A stretch of DNA of 64,000 bases from Kineosporia corallincola (GCF_018499875.1 NZ_JAHBAY010000023.1:28657-92656), one strand, 5' to 3'. Numbered from the stretch's first letter, positions 26,535 to 35,963 are shown. The notes: generated by a model not told the origin, from the letters alone. A program made the numbers and translations.

Positions 26535-26548
26535 GCGTCCGGCAGGCT

Positions 26549-27718
26549 TCAGGAAAGCTGTTCCACCGGAACCCCGATCGCGTCACCACTGGTCTTCACG
26601 GTGATCGAGGTCGGGGTTCCGGGCGTTCCGGTGGCGCCGGTGGTTCCGGCCGGCAGCCCCAGCTGGTAGCGCATGCCCGACCAGCCCGGCACCGCCACCG
26701 GCCGGGTCACACCGTAGGCACGCACCACGCCCTCGTCGTCCGTGACCGAGAGCACCGGGGTGCCCGGCTTCAGCAGGGTGATGCGCCGTAACGCCTTTCG
26801 CGACGAGATCACCATCTTCTCGCTCGCCCTCAGGGCGTTCGTCAGGATCAGCGGGCCGGGTGCGCCCAGCATCACGCCGTAGATCGTGTACGTCTCACCG
26901 TCCACGGTGTCGGTCGCGGCCCAGAGCAGGCACCCTCCGGCCGCTTTCGTGGATCCGGTCTTGATCCCGATCACCCCGTTGCGCCCGAGCAGCTTGTTGG
27001 TGGTCGTCAGCGTGTTCAGCGGGATCGTGGTCCGCCCGGTGCCGACGATCTCGGCGAACACCGGGTCCTTCATCGCCGCCAGCGCCAGGTCGAGCAGGTC
27101 CACGGCACTGCTGCGCGACTTCTTGCTCAGACCCGAGGCGTCGGCGAAAGACGTTGCCGTCAGACCCATCCGGGCGGCCTGCGCGTTCATCTTCGCGACG
27201 AAGAGTTTCGGCGAACCGGCGTCCCACCGCCCGAGGATGTCGGCCATGTTGTTGCCCGAGCGGATCAGCAGGCCCTCCAGCGCCTCCCGCTGGGTGAACC
27301 GCGTGCCCGCCCGGACCTTGACCAGCGACTCGCCGTCGGCCTTGCGGGCGGGGTAGGAGTCCGCCTCGGCCCGGGTCACCGTGATACTCGGCCCCTCCTC
27401 CCCCGGGGCGAGCGGGTGGTCGGCCAGAATGGTGTACGCCGTCATCACTTTCGTCACGCTGGCGATTGGCACCGACTTCACGCCGCTGTTCACGTGCCCC
27501 ATCGTGCCCACACCCGGCACCACGATCCGGGCCCGCCCCCGCGACGGCCAGTCCACCTTGGGCGCGCCGCCCGGATAGGCGCCGTCGACCGGCACCAGCC
27601 ACTGAACCTGTGACTGGACCGGCGACTGAAGCGGAACGGCCCTCGCCGGCACCGGGTTCAGGACGACGGCAAGAACCGAACAGAGGACGACGAGGGGCCG
27701 TGCGAACGGACGCAGCAC
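26549..27718 (-). CDS. D-alanyl-D-alanine carboxypeptidase (S11 penicillin-binding protein)
   Basis: A 389-residue low-molecular-weight penicillin-binding protein. It has an N-terminal signal peptide and then the three serine-penicilloyl motifs: SVTK (Ser87-Lys90), SGN (154-156) and KTG (253-255). It would trim peptidoglycan side chains outside the membrane. The C-terminal region of about 90 residues is not typical of DacA. It starts at GTG and is convergent with the hydrolase gene, 14 bp apart. Confidence 0.94.
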   Translation of the reverse strand: MLRPFARPLVVLCSVLAVVLNPVPARAVPLQSPVQSQVQWLVPVDGAYPGGAPKVDWPSRGRARIVVPGVGTMGHVNSGVKSVPIASVTKVMTAYTILADHPLAPGEEGPSITVTRAEADSYPARKADGESLVKVRAGTRFTQREALEGLLIRSGNNMADILGRWDAGSPKLFVAKMNAQAARMGLTATSFADASGLSKKSRSSAVDLLDLALAAMKDPVFAEIVGTGRTTIPLNTLTTTNKLLGRNGVIGIKTGSTKAAGGCLLWAATDTVDGETYTIYGVMLGAPGPLILTNALRASEKMVISSRKALRRITLLKPGTPVLSVTDDEGVVRAYGVTRPVAVPGWSGMRYQLGLPAGTTGATGTPGTPTSITVKTSGDAIGVPVEQLS

Positions 27719-27813
27719 TGGATCGACTCCCGGAATCTCGCAGCAGTACCGCGGTGACTGCGGGTCATACTAGCGAGATCCGGGTGGTCATCCGGGTTCC
27801 GGCGGACCGTGTC

Positions 27814-28395
27814 CTACTCCCCGACCTGCCCGTCGATCGACTCGCGGATCAGGTCGGCGTGCCCGTTGTGCCGGGCGTACTCCTCGATCATGTGCGCCAC
27901 GATCCAGCGCAGGGTCGGAGCCTGGCCCGTCCGCCGGTGCTCACGGCGCGCCGGCTGCCCCATTCCCCCCTCGGCCAGGGCGACGGCGGTCGCGGCACGT
28001 GAGCGGGCGACATTCTCCTGCCACAGCGCGTGCAGAGTCTCCGGGGAGTCGGAGGCGGCGGAGTGCCAGTCCCAGTCGCGGTCCGCGTCCCAGTCCACGG
28101 TGTCCCAGGGAGGCGTGGGGGCGACCCCGGCCAGGAAGTTGCCGAACCACCAGTCCTCCACGTAGGCCAGGTGTTTGATCATGCCGCCGAGGGTCATGGT
28201 GGACGCCGCGACGGTCGCCGACAGACCGGCGGCATCAAGACCGCCGGTCCGCCAGGCGAAGGTGGCGCGCTGGTACTCCAGGAAACCGATCAGGGTGTCC
28301 GCCTCGTCGCCCACCATCGGCGGCTCGGGACGTCCGTGCTCGTCGACGTCCACCGGCCGAGCGTCCACCTGGGGTTCCGGCGCGCCCTGGGTCAC
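27814..28395 (-). CDS. DinB-family protein (DUF664, mycothiol-transferase-like)
   Basis: A 193-residue four-helix-bundle protein. The metal-binding histidines lie in GGMIKHLAYVEDWWF and HMIEEYARHNGHADLIRE, as in DinB/MST proteins that use mycothiol as thiol partner. The GTG start overlaps the htpG stop (GTGA), so it is translated with htpG. Confidence 0.9.
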   Translation of the reverse strand: MTQGAPEPQVDARPVDVDEHGRPEPPMVGDEADTLIGFLEYQRATFAWRTGGLDAAGLSATVAASTMTLGGMIKHLAYVEDWWFGNFLAGVAPTPPWDTVDWDADRDWDWHSAASDSPETLHALWQENVARSRAATAVALAEGGMGQPARREHRRTGQAPTLRWIVAHMIEEYARHNGHADLIRESIDGQVGE

Positions 28396-30308
28396 TTCAG
28401 CGTCTCCCCGAGCTGCGAGGCCATCAGCTGCACGAACCGGGCCGGGTCATCGGGCTGCGTGCCCTCGGCCAGAAGCGCCATGCCGTGCACCAGTTCGACG
28501 GTCTCGGCCAGCTTCGTGTCGTCCGGGCGGGACTCGTGCGCCGAGCGCAGACCCGCGACCAGCGGATGGCCGGGGTTGAGCTCCAGGATGCGGCGCTCCT
28601 GCGGAATCGCCTGTCCCATCGCCCGGTACAGGTTGACCAGGGTCGGCGTGGCGTCGTTGGCGTCGCTCACCACGCAGGCCGGGGAGGTGGTCAGGCGGTT
28701 CGAGAGCCGGACCTCCTTCACGTCCTTGGTCAGCACCTCGCCCATCCAGGTGAGCAGGCCGGCGAACTGCTCCTTCTGCTGCTCGCGCTCGCCCTCCTCC
28801 TTCTCGTCGAGGTCGATCTCGCCCTTGGCCACGGACTGGAACTGCTTGCCGTCGAACTCCGGCATGCCGTCCACCCAGACCTCGTCGATCGGGTCGGTGA
28901 GCAGCAGCACCTCCAGCTCCTTGGCCCGGAAAGCCTCCATGTAGGGCGAGTTCTCGATCGCCACGCGGGATTCGCCGGTGAGGAAGTAGATCTTGTCCTG
29001 GCCCTCCGGCATCCGCTCCACGTACTCCCGCAGCGACGTGCGCTTCTCGGCGTCGTGGGTGGTCTCGAACGAGCAGATCTCCAGGATGGCGTCGCGGTTG
29101 GCGAAGTCCTGGAGCAGGCCCTCCTTGACCACGCGGCCGAACTCGCCCCAGAACTTGGCGTACTTCTCCGGCTCGTTCGCGGCCAGGCCCTTGACCGACT
29201 GGAGCACGCGCTTGGTCAGCCGCTTGCGCATCGACTCGATCTGCCGGTCCTGCTGGAGGATTTCGCGGGACACGTTGAGCGCCAGGTCCTGTGAGTCCAC
29301 GACGCCCTTGACGAAGCGCAGGTACGCGGGCACCAGCTCCTCGCAGTCGTCCATCACGAACACCCGGTTCACGTAGAGCTGCACGCCGTGCTTGGCGTCC
29401 GGGCTGAACAGGTTGGCGGTGGCGCGCTCGGGCAGGAACAGCAGGGCCTGGTACTGGAGGGTGCCCTCGATGTTCAGCCGGATCGTCTCCAGCGGGTCGT
29501 TCCAGTCATGGCTAATCCGCCGGTAGAGCTCGGCGTACTCCTCGTCGGTCACCTCGGAGGCCGGGCGGGTCCAGAGCGCCTTGCGGGAGTTGACGGTCTC
29601 CAGCTCGCGCGGCGCGGGCTCCTCGTCGTCCTCGGTTTTCGGGGTCTCCGCCGACAGCATGCGGATCGGCCAGGTGATGAAGTCCGAGTACCGGGTGATG
29701 ATCTCGCGGACCTTGCGGTCCTCGGTGTAGTCGAACAGCCGGTCCTCGGGATCGGCCGGCTTGAGGTGCAGCGTGATCGAGGTGCCCTGTGGGGCCTCGT
29801 CGAGTGCCTCCAGCGTGTAGGTGGCCTCGCCCGCGGACTCCCAGCGGGTCGCCTCGGCCTGCCCCGCCCGCCGGGTGACCAGCGTGACCCGGTCGGCCAC
29901 CATGAAGCTGGAGTAGAACCCGACCCCGAACCGGCCGATCAGCTCCTCGGTCTCGGCCTCGTCCTTCTGCGCCTCCTTGAGCTGGCGCATGAACTCGGCG
30001 GTGCCGGAGTTGGCGATCTTGCCGATCAGGTTCACGACCTCGTCGCGCGACATCCCGATGCCGTTGTCGCTGATCGTCAGCGTGCGCGCCTCGGCGTCCA
30101 GGTCGATGCGGATGTGCAGGTCGGTGGTGTCGACGTCGAGCGTGTCGTCGTTGAACCGTTCCAGCCGCAACTTGTCCAGGGCGTCCGACGCGTTGGAGAT
30201 CAGCTCACGCAGGAACAGGTCCTTGTCCGAGTAGATCGAGTTGATCATCAGCTGCAACAGCTGACGGGTCTCGACCTGGAACTCGTAACTCTCGGCCTGG
30301 GTCGTCAT
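28392..30308 (-). CDS. htpG: Molecular chaperone HtpG (Hsp90)
   Basis: About 638 residues with the Hsp90 GHKL ATPase domain at the N-terminus (ELISNASDALDKLR with the catalytic Glu and Asn, DNGIGMS, GRFGVGFYS), then middle and C-terminal domains. It assists protein folding in the cytoplasm. I start at ATG 30308 (MTTQAES) because AAAGG lies just upstream. A CTTGACCCGCAAG inverted repeat upstream of it (30352-30364) could be an operator but does not match the HspR consensus I know. Confidence 0.97.
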   Translation of the reverse strand: MTTQAESYEFQVETRQLLQLMINSIYSDKDLFLRELISNASDALDKLRLERFNDDTLDVDTTDLHIRIDLDAEARTLTISDNGIGMSRDEVVNLIGKIANSGTAEFMRQLKEAQKDEAETEELIGRFGVGFYSSFMVADRVTLVTRRAGQAEATRWESAGEATYTLEALDEAPQGTSITLHLKPADPEDRLFDYTEDRKVREIITRYSDFITWPIRMLSAETPKTEDDEEPAPRELETVNSRKALWTRPASEVTDEEYAELYRRISHDWNDPLETIRLNIEGTLQYQALLFLPERATANLFSPDAKHGVQLYVNRVFVMDDCEELVPAYLRFVKGVVDSQDLALNVSREILQQDRQIESMRKRLTKRVLQSVKGLAANEPEKYAKFWGEFGRVVKEGLLQDFANRDAILEICSFETTHDAEKRTSLREYVERMPEGQDKIYFLTGESRVAIENSPYMEAFRAKELEVLLLTDPIDEVWVDGMPEFDGKQFQSVAKGEIDLDEKEEGEREQQKEQFAGLLTWMGEVLTKDVKEVRLSNRLTTSPACVVSDANDATPTLVNLYRAMGQAIPQERRILELNPGHPLVAGLRSAHESRPDDTKLAETVELVHGMALLAEGTQPDDPARFVQLMASQLGETLK

Positions 30309-30493
30309 GGCACCTTTCCCCATGTTCACGTCTCGTTCACGTTCGCGAAGTCTTGCGGGTCAAGATTAGTCGGCCCCGCCGGGTGAGGGGACGACGTCAC
30401 ACGCTCACCTTCCGGCAGTCTGGTGGGACGGATGTGCTTGGGTTTGTCGACCGGCAGATCCTTGCCCTCCCGTACGCGCGAAAGGATGGCCTC

Positions 30494-31261
30494 GTGGCCG
30501 CTCCGGAGTCCCTGTCCGACCGTCCTGTCATCGTTCTCTCCCCGCACCTGGGCGATGCGGCCCTCTCCTGCGGTTACCTGATGTCCCAGCTGGCGCTCCG
30601 GTCGCCGGTGACGGTGATGACGCTGTTCACGCACAGCCAGGGGAACCCCAGCCGCACGGCCCGCGCCTACCTGAACAAGCGCAACGCGCGGCTCGCGCCG
30701 CCGCTGTACAACCAGCGCCGCACCGAGGACATCCTGGCCCTGCGCTCGATCCAGGTGACCGGCGTGCACTTCGGCCTGCCGGACGCCCTGTGGCGGCGCC
30801 GCGACGACCCGCGCGTGCCGAAGGTGGCGGGTGACCTGCTGCCCGAGGTCAGCGTGATCTACCCGACCTACCGCTGGCACATCGCGAGCGGCCAGGTGTC
30901 GCCGCACGACAAGCAGTTGCGTGCCGACCTGGTGCAGCGCGTTCTGCTGACCACGAGCGCGGACGACGTGATCCTGGCGCCCCTCGGCCTGAGCCGGCAC
31001 GTCGACCGGGTGCTCGCCAACCAGGTGGGGAATGCCCTGATCGGCAAGCGGACCGTGGGGTTCTACGCCGACCAGCCGGACGCCCAGAAGCTGGAGGAGG
31101 CGCTCCCCGCCCCGAAGGGCATGGAGCAGCTGAAGTTCGACGTGGACCAGCACGCCAAGGCCGTGCTGCTGGAGCGCTATGCCACCCACACCCGGTGGGT
31201 GCTGGGCAAGCGCATCCCGGCGCTGGACGAGACGGTGTTCCTGCCCAGCTCGATCGCCTGA
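30494..31261 (+). CDS. PIG-L deacetylase-like protein with altered active site
   Basis: About 255 residues, LmbE/PIG-L fold. The zinc motif that normally reads (A/P)H-x-D-D reads SPHLGDAALS here: the His and second Asp (metal ligands) remain but the first Asp, the general base in MshB-type enzymes, is Gly. A third ligand His may lie in LSRHVDR. Activity is therefore doubtful or altered. I start at GTG 30494 with AAGGA seven bases upstream; GTG 30434 is another possibility. It is divergent from htpG. Confidence 0.82.
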   Translation: MAAPESLSDRPVIVLSPHLGDAALSCGYLMSQLALRSPVTVMTLFTHSQGNPSRTARAYLNKRNARLAPPLYNQRRTEDILALRSIQVTGVHFGLPDALWRRRDDPRVPKVAGDLLPEVSVIYPTYRWHIASGQVSPHDKQLRADLVQRVLLTTSADDVILAPLGLSRHVDRVLANQVGNALIGKRTVGFYADQPDAQKLEEALPAPKGMEQLKFDVDQHAKAVLLERYATHTRWVLGKRIPALDETVFLPSSIA

Positions 31262-31277
31262 TCCTTCGCCTGGTCCG

Positions 31278-31313
31278 CCCCTCGTCCGACGGTCAATGGT
31301 GGACGACGAGGGG
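31278..31313. terminator. Stem-loop between convergent genes
   Basis: CCCCTCGTC pairs with GACGAGGGG (9 bp) around an 18-base loop. The right arm overlaps the end of the minus-strand membrane protein gene. Confidence 0.5.
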
Positions 31314-31727
31314 TGCCGCGGGTTCGGCCGTGCGCAGACGAGTGCCGTAGGCCAGGCCCACGGCCAGCAGCAGACCGGTGAAAAGGCCGTAACCACGGTC
31401 CAGTCCGTCGTCGCCGCTGATCAGCTGGAGCAGCACCAGCACGACGACGGCCCCGGCGAGCACCGGCCGCAGCCGGCTGAGGCCGCTCAGACCCGGGGCA
31501 CCGACCCGCAGCACCTGCACGGCCACCAGCTCGGCGAGCAACGCCATCACCACAAGCCCGGCCAGGAGGGAGAACGACCCGTCCCACCCGGCCCGCTGCA
31601 CGCACAGCCCCTGGCTGAACACCTCGACGCAGGTGCGGTGCCAGGGCAGGAACAGGTCGATCAGGAAGAGGACGCCGGTGGTGGCGACGACCGTCCCCCC
31701 GAGCGTGAGCGGCACACGGCTGGCCAT
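31293..31727 (-). CDS. Small membrane protein, paralogue of the Q-rich protein upstream
   Basis: A 144-residue protein with four predicted membrane segments. Its opening LTLGGTVVATTGVLFLIDLFLPW closely matches the opening of the larger protein at 32081-33157, and both run through similar membrane segments, so they arose by duplication. GGAG precedes the ATG. No function is known. Confidence 0.85.
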   Translation of the reverse strand: MASRVPLTLGGTVVATTGVLFLIDLFLPWHRTCVEVFSQGLCVQRAGWDGSFSLLAGLVVMALLAELVAVQVLRVGAPGLSGLSRLRPVLAGAVVVLVLLQLISGDDGLDRGYGLFTGLLLAVGLAYGTRLRTAEPAAPLVVHH

Positions 31728-32080
31728 TACTGGTGCTCCGTTTCCGGACGATGTCTTCTCTGTCAGGCGGCTGTGACCAAGCCTGCCAGGATCATCGCCG
31801 GGCGACGACCGATTTCCGCGGGATGCCCCGGCCTCCGGATCAGCGGGGACAGGGCAGGCCGGTGGACCACCAACGGCGCTAAACGCTCCATCACGCCCCC
31901 TCCCCCGGCGTTCTCGACGCTGACAGCGGGACCGGGCGGGCGGGCCGGGGCGGACGTGACCCTTCGCTGAAGGTAGCCGGAAGTCGTAGCGGGCCGGACG
32001 CACTCGTGGCCGTGCGGTTCCCCCGAAGGGGACGCACGGCCACGAGAAGGACGACGGCTCACCGCTCGGCGGTACCGGGA
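31728..32080. other. Gap of about 350 bp between the paralogous membrane genes
   Basis: No convincing gene was found. It holds the 32003-32046 hairpin at its right end and probably the promoter of the smaller membrane gene. Confidence 0.6.
32003..32046. terminator. Long stem-loop after the Q-rich protein gene
   Basis: CTCGTGGCCGTGCG pairs with CGCACGGCCACGAG (14 bp), extended by a CCCC/GGGG inner stem around CGAA. No T-run follows on the minus strand, so termination is likely but not textbook. Confidence 0.55.
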
Positions 32081-33157
32081 CTACTCCGGACGCTGGCCGT
32101 AACCGTTGGGGTTGTAGCGGGTCTGCTCGTACTGGTCGGCCGGACCCTGCTGAGCCGGCTTGTCACCCTGGCCCTGCCCCTGGGCCTGGCCCCACTGGTT
32201 CTGCTGACCCCACTGGTTCTGCTGGCCCTGGTCCTGCTGGCCGAACTGGCCCTGACCGGGCTGCGCCTGGTTCTGCGAGTTCTGCTGGCCGAACTGGTCC
32301 GGCTGACCGTACGGGTTCGGGCTGTACTGCACCTGGCCCTGGCCGTACTGGTTCTGGTCGCCGTACTGCGCCTGCTGACCGAACTGGGCCTGGTCGCCGT
32401 ACTGCGCCTGCTGACCGAACTGGGCCTGGTCGCCGTACTGGGCCTGACCGAACTGCTGCTGGTTGTGCCCGCCGAACTGCTGCTGCTGGCCGAACTGGTC
32501 CGCCGGGCCGCCGAACTGAGCCTGCTGACCGTAGGGTGCCTGGCCGAACTGCTGCTGGTTCTGCTGGCCGTACGGGGCCTGCTGGCCACCCTGACCGCCC
32601 CACTGCTGCTGGCCCGGGTTCTGTCCCCACGACGACCCCTGACCGGGGGTGGAGGGCGACGCCGCGGCCGGCGTCTCCTTCAGGCGCAGGGCGTTACCGG
32701 CGACCAGACCCAGGATGAGCAGCACGCCGAGGTACAGACCGAAGCCGCGGCTGAACGACGACTCGATGTCCAGGTCCGCCGTCACCCCGAGGCCCGAGTA
32801 GAGGCTCTTCAGGCTCTCGGTGTCCACGCCGAGGTCGTGGCCCTTCACCGTCTCCACCAGCACCAGCAGGGCGGCGAGGCCGGAGACGCCCAGCCGGATC
32901 GGGCCCCACGGCACACCGTCGGGCAGCTTCACCCTGGCGACCTGGACCACGACGACCTCGGCCACGAGCAGGACCACCAGGATCGCGGCGGCCTTCGGCA
33001 GGCCGAACTTCCAGGCGTCGGCGCTCGTTGAGCTGGAGGTGCCGAAGCCGCTGTACTTGTACACCCACCAGGGCAGGAACGTGGCGATCAGAAAGAGCAC
33101 CCCGGTGGCGGCGACGATCTTCCCGCCGAGGGTGAGCGACGGATTGCTACTGGGCAT
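32081..33157 (-). CDS. Membrane protein with long Q/G/Y-rich prion-like tail
   Basis: A 358-residue protein: residues 1-165 have four membrane segments and match the neighbouring 144-residue paralogue; residues about 170-355 are a low-complexity tail dominated by Gln, Gly, Tyr, Ala and Phe, built from repeats such as QFGQQ and QYGDQ. A 36-bp DNA unit encoding QYGDQAQFGQQA is repeated in tandem. The tail is probably cytoplasmic and disordered, similar in composition to prion-like domains. No function is known. Confidence 0.88.
   Translation of the reverse strand: MPSSNPSLTLGGKIVAATGVLFLIATFLPWWVYKYSGFGTSSSTSADAWKFGLPKAAAILVVLLVAEVVVVQVARVKLPDGVPWGPIRLGVSGLAALLVLVETVKGHDLGVDTESLKSLYSGLGVTADLDIESSFSRGFGLYLGVLLILGLVAGNALRLKETPAAASPSTPGQGSSWGQNPGQQQWGGQGGQQAPYGQQNQQQFGQAPYGQQAQFGGPADQFGQQQQFGGHNQQQFGQAQYGDQAQFGQQAQYGDQAQFGQQAQYGDQNQYGQGQVQYSPNPYGQPDQFGQQNSQNQAQPGQGQFGQQDQGQQNQWGQQNQWGQAQGQGQGDKPAQQGPADQYEQTRYNPNGYGQRPE
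32355..32447. repeat. 36-bp tandem coding repeat
   Basis: About two and a half copies of a 36-bp unit lie in frame in the Q-rich tail. Smaller related units (QFGQQ, QYGQQ) flank it on both sides, so the tail grew by repeat expansion. Confidence 0.8.
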
Positions 33158-33382
33158 GAGGCGAGGGCTCCTTCTGGTCCACGGGTGGTCGAGCTGTGGG
33201 CACGCAGAGCCGTCCTCACGTCACCCATAGGCACCGCCCCCGGCCTCCCCCGGCCACGGAACAGCGCCCCCGACCTGACGGATCTGCGCTTCCGGAGGCT
33301 GGACGCACCGAGCCCCCTCCACGTTGCACGCGAGTTCCGCCGAACCGCAGCCCGCCCTCCGTGCCATCGGCCGGGTGCAAAA

Positions 33383-33416
33383 CGAAAGCCCCGGACCATC
33401 AGGTCCGGGGCTTTCG
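33383..33416 (-). terminator. Rho-independent terminator of ssrA
   Basis: A perfect 15-bp stem (CGAAAGCCCCGGACC and its complement) with a 4-base loop is followed on the minus strand by TTTT. It lies 50 bp beyond the tmRNA 3' end. Confidence 0.9.
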
Positions 33417-33465
33417 GCGTTCCGCTGCGGGTTCTCGCCCGGTCGTGTTCGACCGTGAGCACCCG

Positions 33466-33834
33466 TGGTGGAGGTGGGGGGATTCGAACCCCCGTCCGCC
33501 AGCGCAGAACCAGGGATTCTCCGGGCGCAGCCTGCTACGGCATTTCTCAGCCCTGGCGATCCCACAGGCGGGTCACCAAGCCGGGCTCAGTCACGGTTGG
33601 TGTTCCCGCAGGCCCCGTGACCGGTCCCTTGGGCAGTGGCCTTCTAGTCGACGCCAGTGACCGGGCCGAAGGCACTCCCGGACTGACGGACCTACACTCG
33701 CTTAGGCAGCGAGGGTGAGGTCGTTGCGCGTTGTATTGGCAACTATTGGTTTGCGACGAGGATTAACGAGATCACATCGCGTACTCGGCCCGCTTCCCCT
33801 GGCAAGACGACCGACGTCGAAACCAGTCACCCCC
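33466..33834 (-). ncRNA. ssrA: Transfer-messenger RNA (tmRNA)
   Basis: A 369-nt tmRNA. The 5' end GGGGGTG pairs with CACCTCC before the 3' ACCA; the T-arm GGGTTCGAATCCC precedes the 3' end and GACTGGTTTCGAC follows the 5' end. The tag reading frame (33702-33740) encodes ANTTRNDLTLAA followed by TAA, with GCC as resume codon. It frees stalled ribosomes together with SmpB, whose gene lies just upstream. Ends are set by the acceptor-stem pairing. Confidence 0.95.
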
Positions 33835-33895
33835 GTGTGGGGAGAAGAGCTGGCTGAAGAAGATCTGCATCTTCCAGGTGTTGCGATTATTCAGT

Positions 33896-33901
33896 TGTCA
33901 A
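33896..33901 (-). promoter_or_regulatory. Possible -35 box of ssrA
   Basis: A perfect TTGACA reads toward the tmRNA, about 62 bases before its mature 5' end. No clear -10 element follows at the usual distance, so this is weak. Confidence 0.3.
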
Positions 33902-34012
33902 CCGTGGAGGCCGTTCCCGGCCCCACGAAGCTGTACAACTCTACAGCCTGCCCCCGTGTTCCCGCCTCCCCATTTACCGCCCGCCCGCCGCCCGCCCGCC
34001 GACCGCAGGTCG

Positions 34013-34483
34013 TCAGCGGTTGGCGCGCAGCGACATGGCCCGGTCGGACTCGCGCTTGTCCTGGCGCTCGCGCAGGGTCTGCCGCTTGTCCCAGTTCTTC
34101 TTGCCGCGGGCCAGGGCGATCTCCACCTTGGCCTTGCCGTCCTTGAAGTACAGCTGGAGCGGCACCAGCGTGTATCCACCCTCCCGCGAGCTGCCCGCCA
34201 GCTTGTCGATCTCGTAGCGGTGCATCAGCAGCTTGCGGCGCCGGCGCGGGGCGTGGTTGTTCCACGTGCCCTGGAGGTACTCCGGGATGTGCACGTTGTG
34301 CAGCCACGCCTCACCGGCGTCGATCTGGGCGAAGCCGTCGACGAGCGAGGCGCGACCCTGACGCAGGGCCTTCACCTCGGTACCGGTGAGCACGAGGCCC
34401 GCCTCGTACGTGTCGTCGATGTGATAGTCGTGCCGCGCCTTACGGTTGGACGCAACCACCTTGCGACCGGTCTCTCTGGGCAC
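34013..34483 (-). CDS. smpB: SsrA-binding protein SmpB
   Basis: A 156-residue RNA-binding beta-barrel protein that delivers tmRNA to stalled ribosomes. Matching blocks are [39 protein letters not shown] and a basic C-terminal tail ([18 protein letters not shown]). It starts at GTG. It lies directly upstream of ssrA on the same strand, as in mycobacteria. Confidence 0.97.
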   Translation of the reverse strand: MPRETGRKVVASNRKARHDYHIDDTYEAGLVLTGTEVKALRQGRASLVDGFAQIDAGEAWLHNVHIPEYLQGTWNNHAPRRRRKLLMHRYEIDKLAGSSREGGYTLVPLQLYFKDGKAKVEIALARGKKNWDKRQTLRERQDKRESDRAMSLRANR

Positions 34484-34587
34484 GTCACCACACCTCTCTA
34501 CCGCGAATGCCGAGGATCAAGTCTATGAGGTGCGGCGAGCGGTGCCCACTTGATTAAGCCCGGTTACGCGGTAGGCGCAGCCGGTCC

Positions 34588-35892
34588 TCACAGCCAGCCC
34601 ATCGGATCCGTGGTGGAGCCGTTGACGTAGACCTCGAAATGCAGGTGGCAGCCGGTCGACAGACCCGTGGTGCCGGAGTACGCGATCACCTGGCCCCGGC
34701 TGACGTGCCCGGAGGAGACGACGATCCGGCTCAGGTGGTTGTACGACGTGGCCACGCCCGATCCGCGCAGCCGGCCGTGGTCCACCACGATCTGGTTGCC
34801 GTAGCCGCCCGACCAGCCCGCCCGCACGATCGAGCCGGAGGCCGCGGCCCGCACCGGGGTGCCGCAGGCCGCCCCGAAGTCGGTACCCGCGTGCAACCGC
34901 CGGTAGTTCAGGATCGGGTGGTAGCGCCAGCCGTAGCCCGAGGTGACAGGCGCGCTGACCGGGAAGGACAGGCCCGAGCCGCCGTCGGCCACCACCCCGC
35001 CGCCGGACCCGGAGCCGGAACTGGCCCGCGCCCGCTCCCGCAGGATCTCGGCCAGCCGGTCCTGCTCGGCCTCCAGGTCGTCGACCCGCTTCTGCTCGGC
35101 CGCCTTTCGCGCCGAGATCGCCTCGACCGCGCGCTCGCGCTCGCCGACGAGCCGGCCGATCTCGTCCGCTGCCTGCCGGGCCTGGCTCGTGGCCTGCTCG
35201 CGCTGCGCGACGACCTGCTCGGACTGCTGCTTGAGCGCGGCCACCCGGCGCCGTCCGGCCTCGAGCTTGGCCTCGTCGGCGCGGGTCTCGGCCTGCTCGA
35301 CGGAGAGCCGGTCGATCACGCCGCTCTGCGCGCGCAGGGCGTTGTCGGCCACGCTCACCCGGTCGGCGAACTGCTCGGGACTCTGCGCACCCAGCGCGAT
35401 CGAGAGCCCGGCCATGCCGGAACTCACGTAGGCCTGGCGGGCGATGCCGGCCAGCCGGTCCCGGGTCTCCTGCTCCTGCGTGGCCCTGGCCTCCAGCTCA
35501 CGCTGGGACTTACCGACCGCTGCCTCGGCCAGCACCAGCTGGTCGGCGAGTTCCTCGTCCCGCCGGCCGGCCCGGGCCAGAGCCTCCTCGGCGGCATCGC
35601 GGCGGTCGTTCGCCTCGCTCAGGCGGGACTCCGCGGTCTTCAGCCGCACCGCGGCGTCGACCAGCTCGTCGGAGGTGCCCTCGAGATCCTCGCGCAGTTC
35701 CTTCAGCTGGTCGGAGAGCTTGTCCTGCCGGTCCTTCACGTCGTCCGCCACGGCGGCCGGGGCGGTCTGCGCCACGTTCGTGACGCAGACCGCGAGAGCC
35801 GAGGCCGCCACCGCGACGGCGGCCAGAACCCGTGCGGGACGGCGTGTTCCGCGCGCCCTCGTCGTCCTGAAGTGTGTGCTCTTCCGCGTCAT
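34588..35892 (-). CDS. M23-family peptidoglycan endopeptidase with coiled-coil (EnvC-like)
   Basis: A 434-residue exported protein: an Arg-rich start and hydrophobic signal (VLAAVAVAASALAVCV), a long coiled coil (about 55-290) and a C-terminal LytM/M23 domain. Zinc ligands are visible in RRLHAGTDFGA (HxxxD) and CHLHFEV (HxH). It sits in the ftsE-ftsX-smpB cluster, so it is likely the hydrolase activated by FtsEX, as EnvC/RipC-type proteins are in other bacteria (inference). AGGAGG precedes ATG 35892. Confidence 0.93.
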   Translation of the reverse strand: MTRKSTHFRTTRARGTRRPARVLAAVAVAASALAVCVTNVAQTAPAAVADDVKDRQDKLSDQLKELREDLEGTSDELVDAAVRLKTAESRLSEANDRRDAAEEALARAGRRDEELADQLVLAEAAVGKSQRELEARATQEQETRDRLAGIARQAYVSSGMAGLSIALGAQSPEQFADRVSVADNALRAQSGVIDRLSVEQAETRADEAKLEAGRRRVAALKQQSEQVVAQREQATSQARQAADEIGRLVGERERAVEAISARKAAEQKRVDDLEAEQDRLAEILRERARASSGSGSGGGVVADGGSGLSFPVSAPVTSGYGWRYHPILNYRRLHAGTDFGAACGTPVRAAASGSIVRAGWSGGYGNQIVVDHGRLRGSGVATSYNHLSRIVVSSGHVSRGQVIAYSGTTGLSTGCHLHFEVYVNGSTTDPMGWL

Positions 35893-35963
35893 CCGCGTGC
35901 CTCCTGTCGCCCCTGACCCTCGTAGACGGCCGGCAACATCGGTCACACACGGTACAGGAGTGA

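Noticed and set aside
33466..33540. A tRNA gene at the TGGTGGAGGTGGGGGGATTC segment
   Set aside because: The T-arm and CCA end belong to the tmRNA; no anticodon arm is present next to it, and the matching 5' half is 300 bases away.
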